A DNA stretch of 64,000 nt from Takakia lepidozioides (taxonomy: Eukaryota > Streptophyta > Takakiopsida > Takakiales > Takakiaceae): NCBI GenBank assembly GCA_030704615.1, contig CM060733.1, forward strand, positions 35,896,001 through 35,960,000, read 5' to 3'. Below the pieces are notes generated by a model, which was not told where the DNA came from, ran no database searches, and saw only the letters and a list, made by a program, of their open reading frames with translations. Position numbers and translations under genes: made by a program. Position 1 is the first letter of the stretch. Each line of letters starts with the position of its first letter. Positions 12,290-24,521 of this stretch are shown here, one piece after another.

Positions 12290-13123
12290 CTCTCGAGCGT
12301 GATGCTCGCTCTCGCCACCCCCCCTCCCGTTTTGGCAATTGGGTGGTCCCTATTGGAAAAAGGGAGCTACACATGTAATGTTGCCACTACATGTGGTAAC
12401 GTCCCTGATGAACCCCTGACCGTTGACGAGGCCGTCACATCCCCAAAATGCGATGAGTGGATTTGTGCAATGCAAGATGAATATAATTCCCTGCTTGAGA
12501 ACGGGACTTGGATCTTACAAGATTTACCCAAAGGCCGCAAGGTTGTTCGCTCTAAGTGGGTTTTCAAAGTGAAGCTTGGCGCTGATGGTAGCGTTGCTCG
12601 ATTCAAGGCCGGGCTGGCGGCCAAAGGCTTCACTCAAAAGGAAGGTTTGGACTATATTGAGACTTTTAGTCCAGTTGTCAAGTTTGATTCTATCCGCACC
12701 ATCCTTTCTCTCGCAGTAGAAGAAGACATAGATATTACTCAATTTGATGTACGTACAGCTTTCCTGTATAAAGAAATTGATGAAGAAATTTATTTGGAGC
12801 AACCTGTTGGCTTCATCGATGTGGAGCATCCGCATAAAGTTTGCAGATTGGTGAAGGCCATTTACGGCCTCAAGCAATCTTTGAGAAGGTGGAATCGCAA
12901 GTTCAACCATTTTCTTATTACGTACAACCTGATTCCATCCACCGCCGACCCTTGTGTGTACGTGAGCAACACTGATCCCCGTTTAATCTTGTGCATTTCG
13001 GTGGATGATGGCCTTGCATGCAGCGTTCAAACCCACATGATCACGCAAGTCCTCATCGAGATGAAAGGTGTTTTTAGCATCACTGAGGGTCATCCTGAAA
13101 TGTATGTGGGGTTGCACATCACA
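12290..13123 (+). pseudogene. copia reverse transcriptase, cut at its end
   Basis: Typical blocks in order: SPKCDEWICAMQDEYNSL, KWVFKVKLGADGSVARFKA, QKEGLDYIETFSPVVKF, AFLYKEIDEEIYLEQP, AIYGLKQSLRRW and the catalytic region ISVDDGL (the copia form of YVDD). The frame ends at GHPEMYVGLHIT at about 13120, directly where the CACTA terminus CACTACAGG begins. Confidence 0.9.
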
Positions 13124-13870
13124 CACTACAGGAAAAGGGGGGCCTTTGCGACGCCTGAGCCACGCCGCAGCGTCGGGAAAACGCCGATTTCGGGCAGGGG
13201 GCAGGCGCAGAATTTGCGACGCCCGGCAGTCGCATGGGCGTCGCCAAAATGACGTCGCAAAAATGCGACGTATGGGGGTCGCGAGCCCCCACCCTAACTC
13301 CCGCGACTGTCGGACGTCGCTTTTCAGGCCGTCCGCGCCAATGCCAGGGGCCTCCTTCGAGCAACGTCTCGCCGTCGCAGCCCTCCAGCCGACGGCGTTG
13401 GTGGGGGCGCCGGCGCGGCGTCGCATCCCATTTTTTTTTTTCTAACCTGCCCGGGAGTCCCATCCTAAAACCCAAAAACACGTGGCGTAAGCCGGGTGGT
13501 ACGCCAAGCGACGCCAGTGCGTCGCTGCAAGCGACTATTGGGCGTGGCAAAAAAAAAAACAGCAAGAGCAGGAGTCGGGCTCCGTCACGCCCGGGCGTGG
13601 GTTTTGGCGACGCTCTGGCGTCATTTTTTTTAATATTTAATCCAAAAAAAAAGACATGGCGCAGGCAGGGTGGCGGGCTACGCGACGCCAAGGCGTCGCG
13701 GCTTGCAACCCCTGGACCAAAAAAACACGTCGCAGGGGGTGTCGGGCGTTGTCGCCCACAAATGGGATTGGCGACGCCCGACTATCGCAGCTTGCGACCC
13801 CAGCTCAAAAAACACGTCGCCATTGGCAATGTCCTGCAGTCGCGAGGGCAGCCTGGTGGGGGGGGGGTTT
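13124..13870 (+). mobile_element. CACTA transposon terminus (end i) with GCGACG subterminal repeats
   Basis: CACTACAGGAAAAGGGG begins at 13124 exactly where the copia reading frame breaks. It is followed by some 700 bases dense in GCGACG, CGTCGC and GTCGC motifs in both orientations, the usual subterminal repeats bound by CACTA transposases. A recurring module of an A-run plus CACGTCGC appears at about 13726 and 13813, with a CACGTGGC variant near 13479. No matching opposite terminus was found next to the right copia part. Confidence 0.8.
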
Positions 13871-14118
13871 GATTTTGGGGGTGAATTGGGGGTGGTTTTT
13901 TGTTTTTTGCCTGGTTTTGTTTTTGGGGATGGGAGACCTTACAGTTCCATTTCTCTGATTTAGCAGGTACACAATTGATTAAGCATGAATCGAGGGTAAG
14001 GACGGTGCAACACATGAATAAGATGGAAGATGAAAAGATGGAAATATATTTACAGGAAATGAGCTGAAAAGCTCACAAGGGTTCAGTAGGCTGACCCTGG
14101 GACCTACATGGACTAGGA

Positions 14119-16373
14119 CTAATCATCCTCATCCTCATCCTCAGTGGAGGACTCAGAGCTATCCGATGAGCCTGATGACTCCACGCCCTTTGCCAGAGCA
14201 CCTAAATGAGGCGGCGTTCCCCTAAGTCCCACAGAGCTCTCATCCAATCCCTGGCCATGACCCCCGACCTCATCCATACTAGTGCCTTGTAGTGCACTCA
14301 TCCCCTCCGTATTGGCCATGTTCTTCATGAGGGATTGCCAACCATGCTCCTTGGCATAGTTGTACTCTACCGGAGATGGCTTCCTCTCAAACGCACGTTG
14401 CTACTGATGCCATAAATTAAAGTCAGTTCTTCGCGATGATGGAGCCAGAAAGAAGACATAACAAAATCCATAGGGAAGTACGACTTACAAAGCGCAAGAT
14501 AAAACCCTTGGATCCGTCGGCGCCCCACTTGTGTGTGGATTTGTGCTTGTCAAGGCGGACTGTTGTTGCTTCGCGTGCCCGGTCACATTTGGCCTTGTTT
14601 GCGGCATCAGTCTCTCCCGCAATGAGTGCATCCCATGATACCTATGCACCCCCCCCCCCCCCAACAATTAGTGAATTACACACATACGTTGCATCGAATC
14701 TACCTCATTAATGCACATGCGACAAATGGAAGGTGACATGATTCAGGATTTGCCAACCTGTGTAATTCCATAAGGTGGTTTGGGTATGGCTCCCTTTTCC
14801 ATTGCCCTCCGAATGATCTGTCTGGCACGGTACCTCCTGTCCTTCAAGTTTTGCCCCCACCATCTTCATCACCCTTGTGTCACTCCAATTGCCCGGAAAC
14901 CAGCGGTCTAACTCACGGGCATACGCCCGCTTTGCGCCTAAGTGTTGATCAGCCCACTCGATGTGCAAAGGGAACCACCTCAATGCGAGTTCGAAGGTTG
15001 GCTTCTTCATAGCCTCCTAGAACGCACCGTAGGGGTCAACAGGGCGATTCACCTCCACCGGTGGCACCACGATCTTTGCCAACTCCACGTCTTGTATCGC
15101 CAAGGGCATGTTCTTCTTCCCATCCTCTCCTTTCTTTGTAGCCTCCTTCCTCTGCTCCTTTGTTACCCCACTGCCCTCCCCCGCATGCACACTCACCCCT
15201 TCCTCTCCATGGGACTTCTTCTTTTTTTTCTTCTTTTCCTTCCCTTTCTCCACGACCATCTCATTCCCCTTCCCCGCTACTTCCTCTCTCTTCTTCTCCC
15301 TCTCCCTTCTCTGTCTCTCCTCGGCAGCCCCTTCATTGATAGTAAATGGGATCTCGGGAGGTCGAGGCCTCTTCTTCTTACCTTTGGTGTTCGGGTCCTT
15401 CATGAACACCACGTGCTCTCCCTCATTGGCAACCCCACTGGACTGCACCATTGAGGCCAGCCATGTTGCTACCTCCTGAAGACAAATAACCCCTCCAAAT
15501 TCAAAAAAAGAAACAAACAACAAAGAAAATCATTCATGCAAAGAAAAGGATAAAACATAGAACAAGGTGCGACAGTTGTACCTTTGCAAGCTTGTCCGAC
15601 TCGCCCCCGGTGTCACCTGATGTGGCAGGAGTCCCCGTTGCCGGATGTGCCCACTCTATCCCCTCCCGGAGCGCCACTGGAAGTAAATTCCAGATGTGGA
15701 GCATAGCCGGCGGCGGCGCCCCGTAGTCCAGACCCTTCTTTACTGACCGCTCAGGCTCAGGAGGCGGCGTCGCTGATCAGCTAGGTCGCTCCGAACCGGC
15801 CCATACCTCCTCCTCTCTCTCCCCCCCCCCCAAATGCATATCAGGGTAGAAACCCTCACCCGACTTGACTTCTTCGAGGCGCTTCGCTATCTTGGCCACT
15901 TCATTGGCCCTCCTCGTCTCCTCCTCCCTCATCGACAACAATGGGCTAGCAATGGATGCTTTCAAATGCCCTTGAACCTGACGTTGGCCTTGGCAAGTGC
16001 AGCCAGTGCTGCGGAGGAAGGGGTCGCTATGGGGGTGACATCCAAAAGTTGCCCATACCGGGCCCCAAACGGGTGATGTGCTTGCCAAGGTACATTTCAC
16101 CCGTCTTGGTGGCCGGGGGTGTGCTCAACTGAGCATCCGAGCAACAACCTCCCGAATAGGAGAGCTGGCTGAGCCGGCCCTTGGCGCATCCAAGATATAG
16201 ACAAGAGGGGGGGTACTGGCCCGGGGGGCAGACGAGCCCTCCGGCTGCGGCTGTTGACGGGGCTGGTTAACCGTGAGACGCCCTGGCGCGTCACGCATGT
16301 CGGCAGAGCAAACAGATTGTCCGCCCCTTTCTTTGGGGCAGGGGACTTCTTCTCTTTCCCCATAAGCTAGCAC
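14119..16373 (-). pseudogene. CACTA second-ORF-like gene, charged protein
   Basis: Read on the minus strand toward end i. An N-terminal frame opens at 16373 (RDAPGRLTVNQPRQQPQPEG), then pieces in changing frames include an amphipathic ETRRANEVAKIAKRLEEVK segment (about 15860-15930), a Lys/Glu-rich stretch (15017-15523), then ELDRWFPGNWSDTRVMKMV (about 14850-14910), a block with CDRAREATTVRLDKHK (about 14560), a GTAAGT donor near 14490 and a last exon ending in an acidic tail (SESSTEDEDEDD) at 14119. The layout resembles the second gene of plant CACTA elements (DNA-binding co-factor or transposase_24-like), but I cannot assign it securely. Frame changes may be introns or decay. Confidence 0.5.
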
Positions 16374-16469
16374 CTGTCATGCAAACCCACAAGTTGGCCT
16401 CATTAGGAAACAACCTCTACATTCCAGATCAAAAACAAAAAAAACCAAGCAGTCAGGGGCTGAGAGCAA

Positions 16470-16587
16470 CAAGTGCTCGGGGTCTCGAGAGGGGGCAACA
16501 AAGAGAAAAGAAAAAGGTGGGGGGGAGTGACTGAGCACCACGGGCTCAGTCACCCCCCCCCCCCCCCCCCCATTTTTTTTTTTTTTG

Positions 16588-16627
<40 letters not shown>

Positions 16628-16690
16628 GCTGCTCACAAAAATAAACAAACCACAAGGGAGAGAGGGTGCAGAAAAAGTTAAAAAGATTGT
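16470..16690. repeat. Purine/pyrimidine hairpin repeat, copy 1
   Basis: GAGAGGGGGCAACAAAGAGAAA leads into GGGGGAGTGACTGAGC, a short loop, then GCTCAGTCACCCCC, a run of 19 C, T-rich DNA and (CT)n at about 16588-16624. The arms could fold into a long hairpin. A second copy with the same order lies at 19745-19950, in the same orientation. Confidence 0.6.
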
Positions 16691-17400
16691 ACTCATAAGA
16701 CGTTGTTTGCCATAGCATTGTGGCCATTGACCCCGCACCCAGTTTGAGCGGAAACAAAAGGGACAGAACCTGCCTCTGTCAGGGGCTGACATTGGTAGTA
16801 AGACTTACCTTCATATATAGAATTTATCTGGGTTTTCCAAATATCCTCAAGAAATCCCTTCACACAAGCATCAATCTGATGTGTGTGATTTGCCCAATAA
16901 CTAGGCCTCAGGAGGGCCTGGGCTTTTGGCTCAGCCTTAAGACCTTCAAAGTTGGTAAACAGAGGTACAGGCACAATTCCCTTGATAGATTTGAAGAGAG
17001 CGTCTCTTTGGTGAGAGAACCCCGGACAGTGTATCAGAAAATGAGTACTGTCTTCAGATTGCCCACACAATGGGCAATTGCACTCTCCCTTTCCTCTCTA
17101 CTTTTGTTTGCTGTTCAAAGGTAGGCTTCCTGCCCTGAGTTTAAATTTCAGTCTAGTGCCGAGAGTGGGTAGACCCTTGAGGTCATCCAAGATGTCCTCC
17201 CCCATGTCACTGACTGGAAACAAGTTCAGGGAAGTTTTCTGCCTAACTTCATTTTCAACAGACAATCTCATGGCAACAGACATGGCTTTGGACACTACAG
17301 CCTCTAATCAGATTTATCAACCCATATTGCAGATCCATACTCCAAGGCAGGTCTAATAATGCGACAAAGCATGGTTTTCTTAACCTCAGAGTTGATCCCT
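16690..17400 (-). mobile_element. LINE 3' region (non-LTR retrotransposon fragment)
   Basis: On the minus strand the fragment encodes LPTLGTRLKFKLRAG-like residues, then the zinc-knuckle segment CGQSEDSTHFLIHCPGF (from about 17070) and a helical tail to about 16800. A C-x-C ... H-x-C segment after the polymerase is typical of LINE ORF2. Related pieces lie at 3385-3940 (plus), 24655-24815 (plus) and 51920-52165 (minus). The polymerase domain itself is absent. Confidence 0.6.
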
Positions 17401-17416
17401 CTGCAGAAAAAGTTAA

Positions 17417-17560
17417 AAAGAGAGAGGGAAGATATTTTTTGTCATGTCAAGACAAAGATAGGACCCCTAGGGTTGTTGTCAAGAATAAGAAGAATAATTA
17501 GACATATCAGCCACTTAACAGTGGCACCATCCATCAATCATCAAGCTCACAAAATCCAGA
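17417..17560 (+). repeat. GAGAGGGAAGATA repeat, copy 1
   Basis: Begins AGAGAGAGGGAAGATA, then a GTCATGTCAAGACAAAG-type segment, then ATCAGCCACTTAACAGTGG and CACCATCCATC. Further copies lie at 19946-20085, 22163-22290 and, inverted, 24522-24650. It directly follows LINE or hairpin DNA in two cases, so it may be an untranslated part of such an element. Confidence 0.6.
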
Positions 17561-19744
17561 ATTACATCCATGCACTGTAATGTGTTCATGTCAGTAATAT
17601 TCATAACCCAAAGAATATTTCACTGATGCTGATTGACCACCAGTCATGATCATGATACACATTCAAAGGTCTGGGTGGGATGGCGGATACTTGACCATAT
17701 TTTGGCCTTGATGTGGTGCAGGTCAAATGGTCATACAGATTTATTGTCCGCAAGCTGTAATCCAAGCATACTTACTCAAACCCCGTGGGTGTCATAGAGG
17801 GTTTTATTTTTTTTTTAAATTTTAAAGAACACTTGGATATCACAGATTTAAATACCTTGCCCTGCCAGTATTTGTTTAAACTAGTCTGCAGCACAGCTTG
17901 CCCCCACAGGGGAGGGGGATATGTCTGGTAAGTTTTCCAGAATACCCTTATACCATTATTTCTTGCTATAGCTGAAAATCAAAGCTCATGACACAGCAAG
18001 GTAAAAATAAAGGACTGCATACACATCATGTGTCAGTATATGATATTGTCAGCACACCCTTATTCACATCATTCCACGTTTGACCATGTCATTACACCAT
18101 GTCCAGGGGGTATTTCCACTTAACCACCCTGGCTACCTCAAAAACCAGTTACCAATTATATTGCTGCCATATTTCAGTGTCAGCCGAATAGCCACAGGCA
18201 GAATCTTCACCATACCCTGGCCTAAGCATCTAGCTAGCAAAGCTATCCGGGTTGGAACATAACAGGGGCATTTTACCAACATGGGTACCCGAGTAGCTGC
18301 AGCAAACAGTTCCTGGCAGTCTGTCATTTTGTTTCCAACTACCATAAAGTAAACAAAGCAAACTAGGGCCTGGAAAACAGATGTGTGTCTCTCACACAAG
18401 CCATCATAAACCCGGCTGTCACAACAAAGCAGAGGTCTTCCACTGGCTGGGCCGAAATGGCCCACCTTAGAAAGCATTACACTTGTTCTTCATAAATAAA
18501 GGAAGGAAAGAGGTAGGATCAAGAAAAACCATAGAGTAGTTTAGTTTTTCAACATTTTAAGATGTGTCCATGGCCAGCGATTCCTTCCCCAGCTCTGCAA
18601 CCCACTTGGCATCCAGCAACACCTAGACATCAGTATATTAAGTGGAAGCCCTCACCTGTGCCCATCCCAAAAACAACCACAACGCATTGTGAGTTAGTGA
18701 GGATGCACGAGGTGAGTAGCAAGCTTCCACACTTGCTATCGAGGTCAAATACACTTCAATCTAAGCGCATAGAATGCCAAAGAAAGCAGGGAAGCAAACC
18801 AAAAATAAACCTTTTTTACTGTTTGGGGGAGAGTCGTCATCTCTCCACAAGCCTAACCGTGTAGGGAGGACTCCGCCAGCACCACAGCACTGCTACCTTA
18901 ACCAAAGCAAAGTCTTGTCAAGCACAAGAAAAAAGAGCTTGGTCTCAAAAGGTAGGGAATATAAAGGGAGGAAGAGAGACTTCCTTATTCTACCAAGACG
19001 CCGCCATTCATCAAAGATCCAGAGGAGGGCTCCTTGGGAAACGTCATAAGCATGCAGGTGGTACCTCCGCCATCACTGCCGCGGTTCCCTTGTGCAACAA
19101 AAAAACAGACAACTGAGACACTGAATCTTCCCTCATCTCTAAGCCACCGCCATCGCCTTAAAGAGCCCGCCTAGGCGACGCTCACAGGAGCCATAAACAC
19201 TCAAGGATTGGCAGCTCAAGGTATCTGCAGCACGAGCACCATCGCTCCTCCCAAGCTGCCATCGCGCACGCTCTCGCAGCGCGAAAAGAAAGACATTGGG
19301 GTTGCGCAAGATTTTCCCCTGTCTGGCCCGTCATTCATCTTTCTCAGGATTAAAAACATCCGCCAACCTGTACGCCCGATGGACGTTGTCCGTTTCTCAT
19401 TCGCGGAAGATGAAAGACATCGTGCGTTCATCCCGTCTTGAACTCCACGGATGCAGTCCGCATTTCATCTAGGTTAGATGAAAAACATCGGGGGTTTATA
19501 CTTGTCTTGCCCTGTATTTAGGTCCTGTCAGATGAAGTCCTTTTTTCATCCAAGTTGGATTGAAAAAGTAGAAACTGACGGGAGTTTTGCAACTCACAGG
19601 TATTTAGTGAAGAAATGTTTCAATAGGGAAAGATTTGTATTTTGGATGAAAAAACATCCAAAATTCCCTGCAACCCAATTTTTCAGTTTTTTCAATTCGG
19701 GTCGACAATTCCATAAACCCAGTTTCCAAAGGGAGAAGGAGAGA
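17561..19744. other. Gene-free repeat-rich stretch
   Basis: No coding frame of a known family. A segment at 18645-18750 (CCCTCACCTGTG ... GTTAGTGAGGATGCACGAGG ... CTTGCTATCGA) recurs at 21143-21245 in the same orientation. Confidence 0.45.
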
Positions 19745-19950
19745 GAGGGAGAGAGGGGGCAACAAAGAAAAAACAAAAAGGTGTGGGAAGGGGTGACTGA
19801 GCAGCTGAGCAGCTGCTACTGCGTCACTTCCCCCCCATCTTCCTCTTTTTCCTTGTGTTTCCTGATCTCTCCCTCTCCCTCTCTCCTCTCTCCCTTGCTG
19901 CTCGCAAAAAAATAAAAACCAGAGGGAAAGAGGGGGTAGAAAAAGTTAAT
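19745..19950. repeat. Purine/pyrimidine hairpin repeat, copy 2
   Basis: Same order of blocks as 16470-16690: GAGAGGGGGCAACAAAGAAAA, GGGGTGACTGAGC, a loop with GCAGCTGAGCAGCTGC, GTCACTTCCCCCC, CT-rich DNA, then TTGCTGCTCGCAAAAAAATA and GAGGGGGTAGAAAAAGTTA. It is joined directly to a GAGAGGGAAGATA repeat. Confidence 0.6.
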
Positions 19951-20085
19951 AAGAGAGAGGGAAGATACTGTCTTGTCAGGGACATGGACAAGACCACTAA
20001 GGTCTTAGTCAAAAAAATAAATTGACAAATCAGCCACTAAACAGTGGCACCATCCATCTGCACCTTAAGAAATCCAGAATCAAAC
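19946..20085 (+). repeat. GAGAGGGAAGATA repeat, copy 2
   Basis: Shows AGAGAGAGGGAAGATA, TGTCTTGTCAGGGACATGG, ACAAGACCACTAAGGTCTT and AATCAGCCACTAAACAGTGG in the same order as copy 1. Confidence 0.6.
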
Positions 20086-22162
20086 TTTTTCTTAAAAACA
20101 AGGGCATTAACCAAACTTCATTTGATAAAATCAGAGTAGGTTTCAGTTGATTTCAACATAGATGCCTGACATATTTTTGAACCTTTAAAGTCTTAAAATA
20201 TGGGTGGGAGGGTGGGAAGTTTTCCACATCCCTGTTTCCATATTTTAGACAACACATACAAGCCCAGAGCAGAATTGAAAGTCATCTCCTTGCTTTCATA
20301 ACATGGCCCTTCCAGAATGCAAAATATCTTTTACCATACTGCCAATGTATCTTGACTGTCCAGAGATAAAAGGCCAAAGAGACATCATGCTGTTTACTTA
20401 GCATATCCCTGATAATTGTTATGCATCCTGTGGAGATGCCGTTTATCAGGTTTTGCTATAGTGCTCCAAATGGGTATATTCCAGCACATACAAGCTCTAG
20501 CCTTTGTATCCCAAGTTTGCAGATACAAAAAGGCAAATACTGCCTTTCAATACAGTTCTGAAAGATTATTATTAAGCATCAAGTACAGATGCTATTTTCC
20601 AGGTATCCTTTGTATCAAAAAGCCATGCAGATGTTTAAATGTAACTGAAAATCCAGGCATGTATCCCATGTAACTCTGTAAGCCTAGTGTACATGTCTGA
20701 TGGATATTATCAGCATGTTAAAAATCTGTTTAGAGCAGTACAGATGTTATGGTATGAAAAAGAGATCTCACAATTAATACTGCAGGGTATCATAAACAGA
20801 ACAGTTGAAAAATTCCATACGGCCTGAGTGTCATGTAGATGCTAGGGGTTTGCGAAAAACAAACAAGTACCCCTTGTGGTTCTGAGAAAGACATATGCAG
20901 GTCAGAATAGTGACCAGCAAATAAAGTCATAAGTTTGGAACTTGATTGTCCCAAACTAGTAAACAAAGATCTTTATTGTCCTTGAATGACAAAAAACAAG
21001 ACATGAAGCTTTGTAGTTTGTGAAAACCAGAAAATCGAGATGGTACGATATTCCCTGATGAACGAGTCGGCAGGCAACAGCCCTTGTACCCTTGAAGAAA
21101 CCACGAAGCCCTGTATGCTTAGAAAATCATCATGTCAAATGACCACCCTCACCTGTGCTCCCAAAAACCACCACAAGAATATTGGGTGTTAGTGAGGATG
21201 CACGAGGTGAGTGGCAGGTAGTCATACTTGTTATCGATGTCCAACAATCAGAATTCAAGCAAAACAAGATGTACTAATTCCTAGGGTAGCAGACCAGATT
21301 TCAAAAAACCTTTGAACGATCTGGGGGATCCTAGCCATAGCTCCCTAGCCTGCAAATAAATTGAGCAAGACAGCAGCAAGCCCTTGCACCAAACACCACG
21401 ACGTCCTTGCAAACAGATTTGAACAAAGACAGTGAGCAGCTCCAACAGCTCCAACAGCTCCAAGTCCTAGTAAAATGAGACTGAGCAAAAAACATGAGCC
21501 AGTGCAAGCAAAGCATGCATTATAAAGAGGAAGGGTGCCTTCTTGTCTTGCATAAGGAGTGCCACCGTTCATAATTGCTTCAGGGCGAAGGATTCACAGA
21601 AACACTGAAGCAGCCTGTCATTCATAACTGCTGCATGAGTTCCCTCGGCAGCAATCACTTCAGCAAGGACGATAACCTTCCTGGATGTCCATAGAAGCGC
21701 TGGCGTTCATAATTGAACAATGAGGGATCATTCACATAATCCTTAAAAAAGCCAAGCAAGTGGTTATCGTAACCGCTTGCCTCAGCCCCCTGGCTTCTTC
21801 ATGCCGCCATCGCGCAAGAGATGTCAATGCGCAAAAGAGGAAATAGGGTTTGCATTGACGATTTAGTGTCAGGCTGCAACGTTCATCCAGATAATTAATT
21901 TATTCCAAAGCTGACAGTTTGTCAGTCAATGAAAGCTGTTAAGAATACTAGGATGAAAAGAACCAGGTTTATCGTAGCGATGGCCATTCCAGGATGCAGT
22001 ACTTCGTCATAACAGGATGAAAATGAGATGGAATCCCATCAGTATGCCACAAAACCATAGCAACTTAGGCCAAATAAAAGGGAATGAAACCAGTATGATT
22101 ATCATCCGTATTGTCAAGAAACTATATACATATGGAAGTAGGTGTAACTTAACCATATAAGA
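20086..22162. other. Gene-free repeat-rich stretch
   Basis: No known coding family. It contains the second copy (21143-21245) of the 18.65 kb repeat and a short tandem CTCCAACAG triplet near 21440-21462. Confidence 0.45.
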
Positions 22163-22290
22163 AGTGAGAGAGAGGGAAGATATTCACTGGACAGGACCCA
22201 TAAAGGTCATTGTCAATTAAAGACATAAACAGCCCTGGATAGGGCACTATCTCACATTTCCAGTCTTGTCAAATCATCCCAAAAGACACC
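22163..22290 (+). repeat. GAGAGGGAAGATA repeat, copy 3
   Basis: Diverged copy: GAGAGAGAGGGAAGATATTC, then ACAGGACCCATAAAGGTCAT, TGTCAATTAAAGACATAAAC and a CAGCCCTGGATAGGGCACTA variant of the core. Confidence 0.45.
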
Positions 22291-23218
22291 ACCCAATCAT
22301 CCAAGATAAAACAGGGTGGGAGGGCGGGGTTTGTTCTTGTGTGGGACAAGATAAGATATTTGATGACCCTGTGCATGCTGTAAGGCCTCTTGGTTCAGCC
22401 TGTATATGGGACCAGGTGAGGGCCCTCACTTAATATGATTCATGAAGCTTGCAATTGATTGAAACCTAGCAAGATGAAGTGAAGTCGACTCAAGCTGTTT
22501 CTTCAGGGAGCTGATTCAAATCTGCCCCCATATCTTGATCTTTCTGGCTATGCTTCCAACTCTTTCTGTTGAGCATTAGTGCATTAGATGAGCTTTACTA
22601 GAACACATACTTTCTATTAATGACTCTTGCATTTGATTTCTGCTACACTACATGATGGTGGTGGATTTGCTATTTACAGCCAAGCATGAGCTTTTGATTT
22701 CGGTTTATAGTACTAGTATGATGCTGTGGCTTGAATGATATCAAGCAGCTAAGTAAGAGGACATAGGGAACCCCAATCTTTTGTTTTTAGGCCATGTATG
22801 TTGTCTGATGCAAGCCATTTGGTTTCATGTCCTTCTTTACTTGTTTGTGACCTTGCAAGTACCGTACTGAAGCAGATACAGATTATCCCAAAACCTAAAA
22901 CGGGCTCTGGGATAGATTGGCTTTACTGCTATGGCATGTACCAAGCAGCACAGTAACCTGAAGGATCTTTTTGAACTCAGACAATATGTTTAGAGGTATC
23001 TTAAGACATCAAGGATTAAGCTCGTACAGGCCCTGTATATCTCTCTATACCTCCATGAACGCTTTGTGATATGGTAAACATTTTGCTAGAGTATATACTT
23101 GTTGTACCTTACTGAAGCCAGATTATGGAACATAATACAATATCTTCTGTTGTGTTCCCTGTTTACATACTGTTTAGAAATATCTACAGATATACAATGA
23201 AACCATGGGTGATGAAAT

Positions 23219-24474
23219 TCAGCAATCTGAAGACTTGCTTTCCTGCTTTGCACAGTGGTAAAGTAGCAATATGTATAACTGCTTGCTACTCAACACCTTG
23301 TTACCACATTTATACAATGGCCCCAGACCTAAACCAGGTCTTGGGGCAAAAAAACAAGGTATGATGTCATACCCCTTATGTGTAAATGTTGTACAAGGCT
23401 GTCTACTGCTTTGATATGGCCATAAGGTTACATAAAAACTGGATTTTCCTTTCCAGACTGTCAATGTAATCATGGAGAGTAAATCTAGTAAGGTGAACAA
23501 GAATTTCCGCTATGAACTGTTGCTAATGTTACATCTGAAACATACACAGACATGGGATACATGACTGGGTCCCTGTTTGGATGAACATTAAAGCAACTCA
23601 TATAGTGAGGCGGATCTTTATGTAGGAGGTCATATGGTGTGCTAGCCATTGGGCTCCAGGCCAAGTATGTTGTTTACTGCAGGCCCTATGTTTTTCTGGA
23701 TTTCTTTACAGTCTGTGATAATCAGTAATCACTTGCTGCTCAAAACCTTTTGAATCCACTTATACACTGGCCCCAGACTGAAACCAGGTCTTGGGGCCAA
23801 AAACAAGATGTGTGGGCATTCCCTTCATGTGTAAATGGTTTAGAAACTGTTTACTGTTCTGATCTGGCCATTATGTTACATAAAAATTGGAACTTCTTCT
23901 CCAGTCTGTTAATGTGAGCATGGGTGGTAAACTTAGCAAGATAAACATGATTTTCCTGCTATGAACTGTTTCTAATATTCCATCTGAAGCATACCCTTGA
24001 TTGGGTCCCTGTCTGGATGAATATTAAAGTGAATCATATAATGAGGTGGATCTCTATATATCTCTATATATCTGAAGACTTGCCTTCTTGCTTTGCACAA
24101 TGGTAAAGTAGCAATATGTATAACTAAATGCTACTCAACACCTTGTTACCACATTTATATAATGGCCCCAGACCTAAACCAGGTCTTAGGGCAAAAAAAC
24201 AAGGTATGAGGTCATACCCCTTATGTGTAAATGGTTCACAATTTGTATGATGCTTTGATATGGCCATAAGATTACATAAAAACTGGAACTTCCTTTTCAG
24301 AGTGTTAATGTAATCATGGGGAGTAATGTTAGCAGGGTAAACAAGTTTTTCCTGCTATGAACAGTTGCTATTGTTACATCTGAAAGCACACCCACACATG
24401 TGATACATGATTGGGTCCCTTTTTGGACAAACATTATAATGAAGCATATACTAAAGCGGATTTTTATATAATCC
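23219..24474 (+). repeat. Three tandem units of about 410 bases
   Basis: Units at about 23219-23627, 23700-24057 and 24066-24474 share the ordered blocks GAAGACTTGC (units 1 and 3), GGCCCCAGAC, AAACCAGGTCTT, GGCCAT-A-G-TTACATAAAAA, CTGCTATGAAC and TGGGTCCCT. Units 1 and 3 are closest. A weaker, older relative seems to start near 22780 (GGCCATGTATGTTGT compare GGCCAAGTATGTTGT at 23660). No frame is conserved. Confidence 0.7.
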
Positions 24475-24521
24475 CACCCCCCCACGCAAAAATTTCATGA
24501 ACCGTGAGATCTGTTATATGT

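Noticed and set aside
13119-13691. Long frames on both strands in the CACTA subterminal zone
   Set aside because: They are products of GC-rich GCGACG repeats without stops, not of coding selection.
15017-15523. Lys/Glu-rich frame as a nuclear host gene
   Set aside because: It lies inside CACTA DNA beside other companion-gene pieces and is better read as part of that gene.
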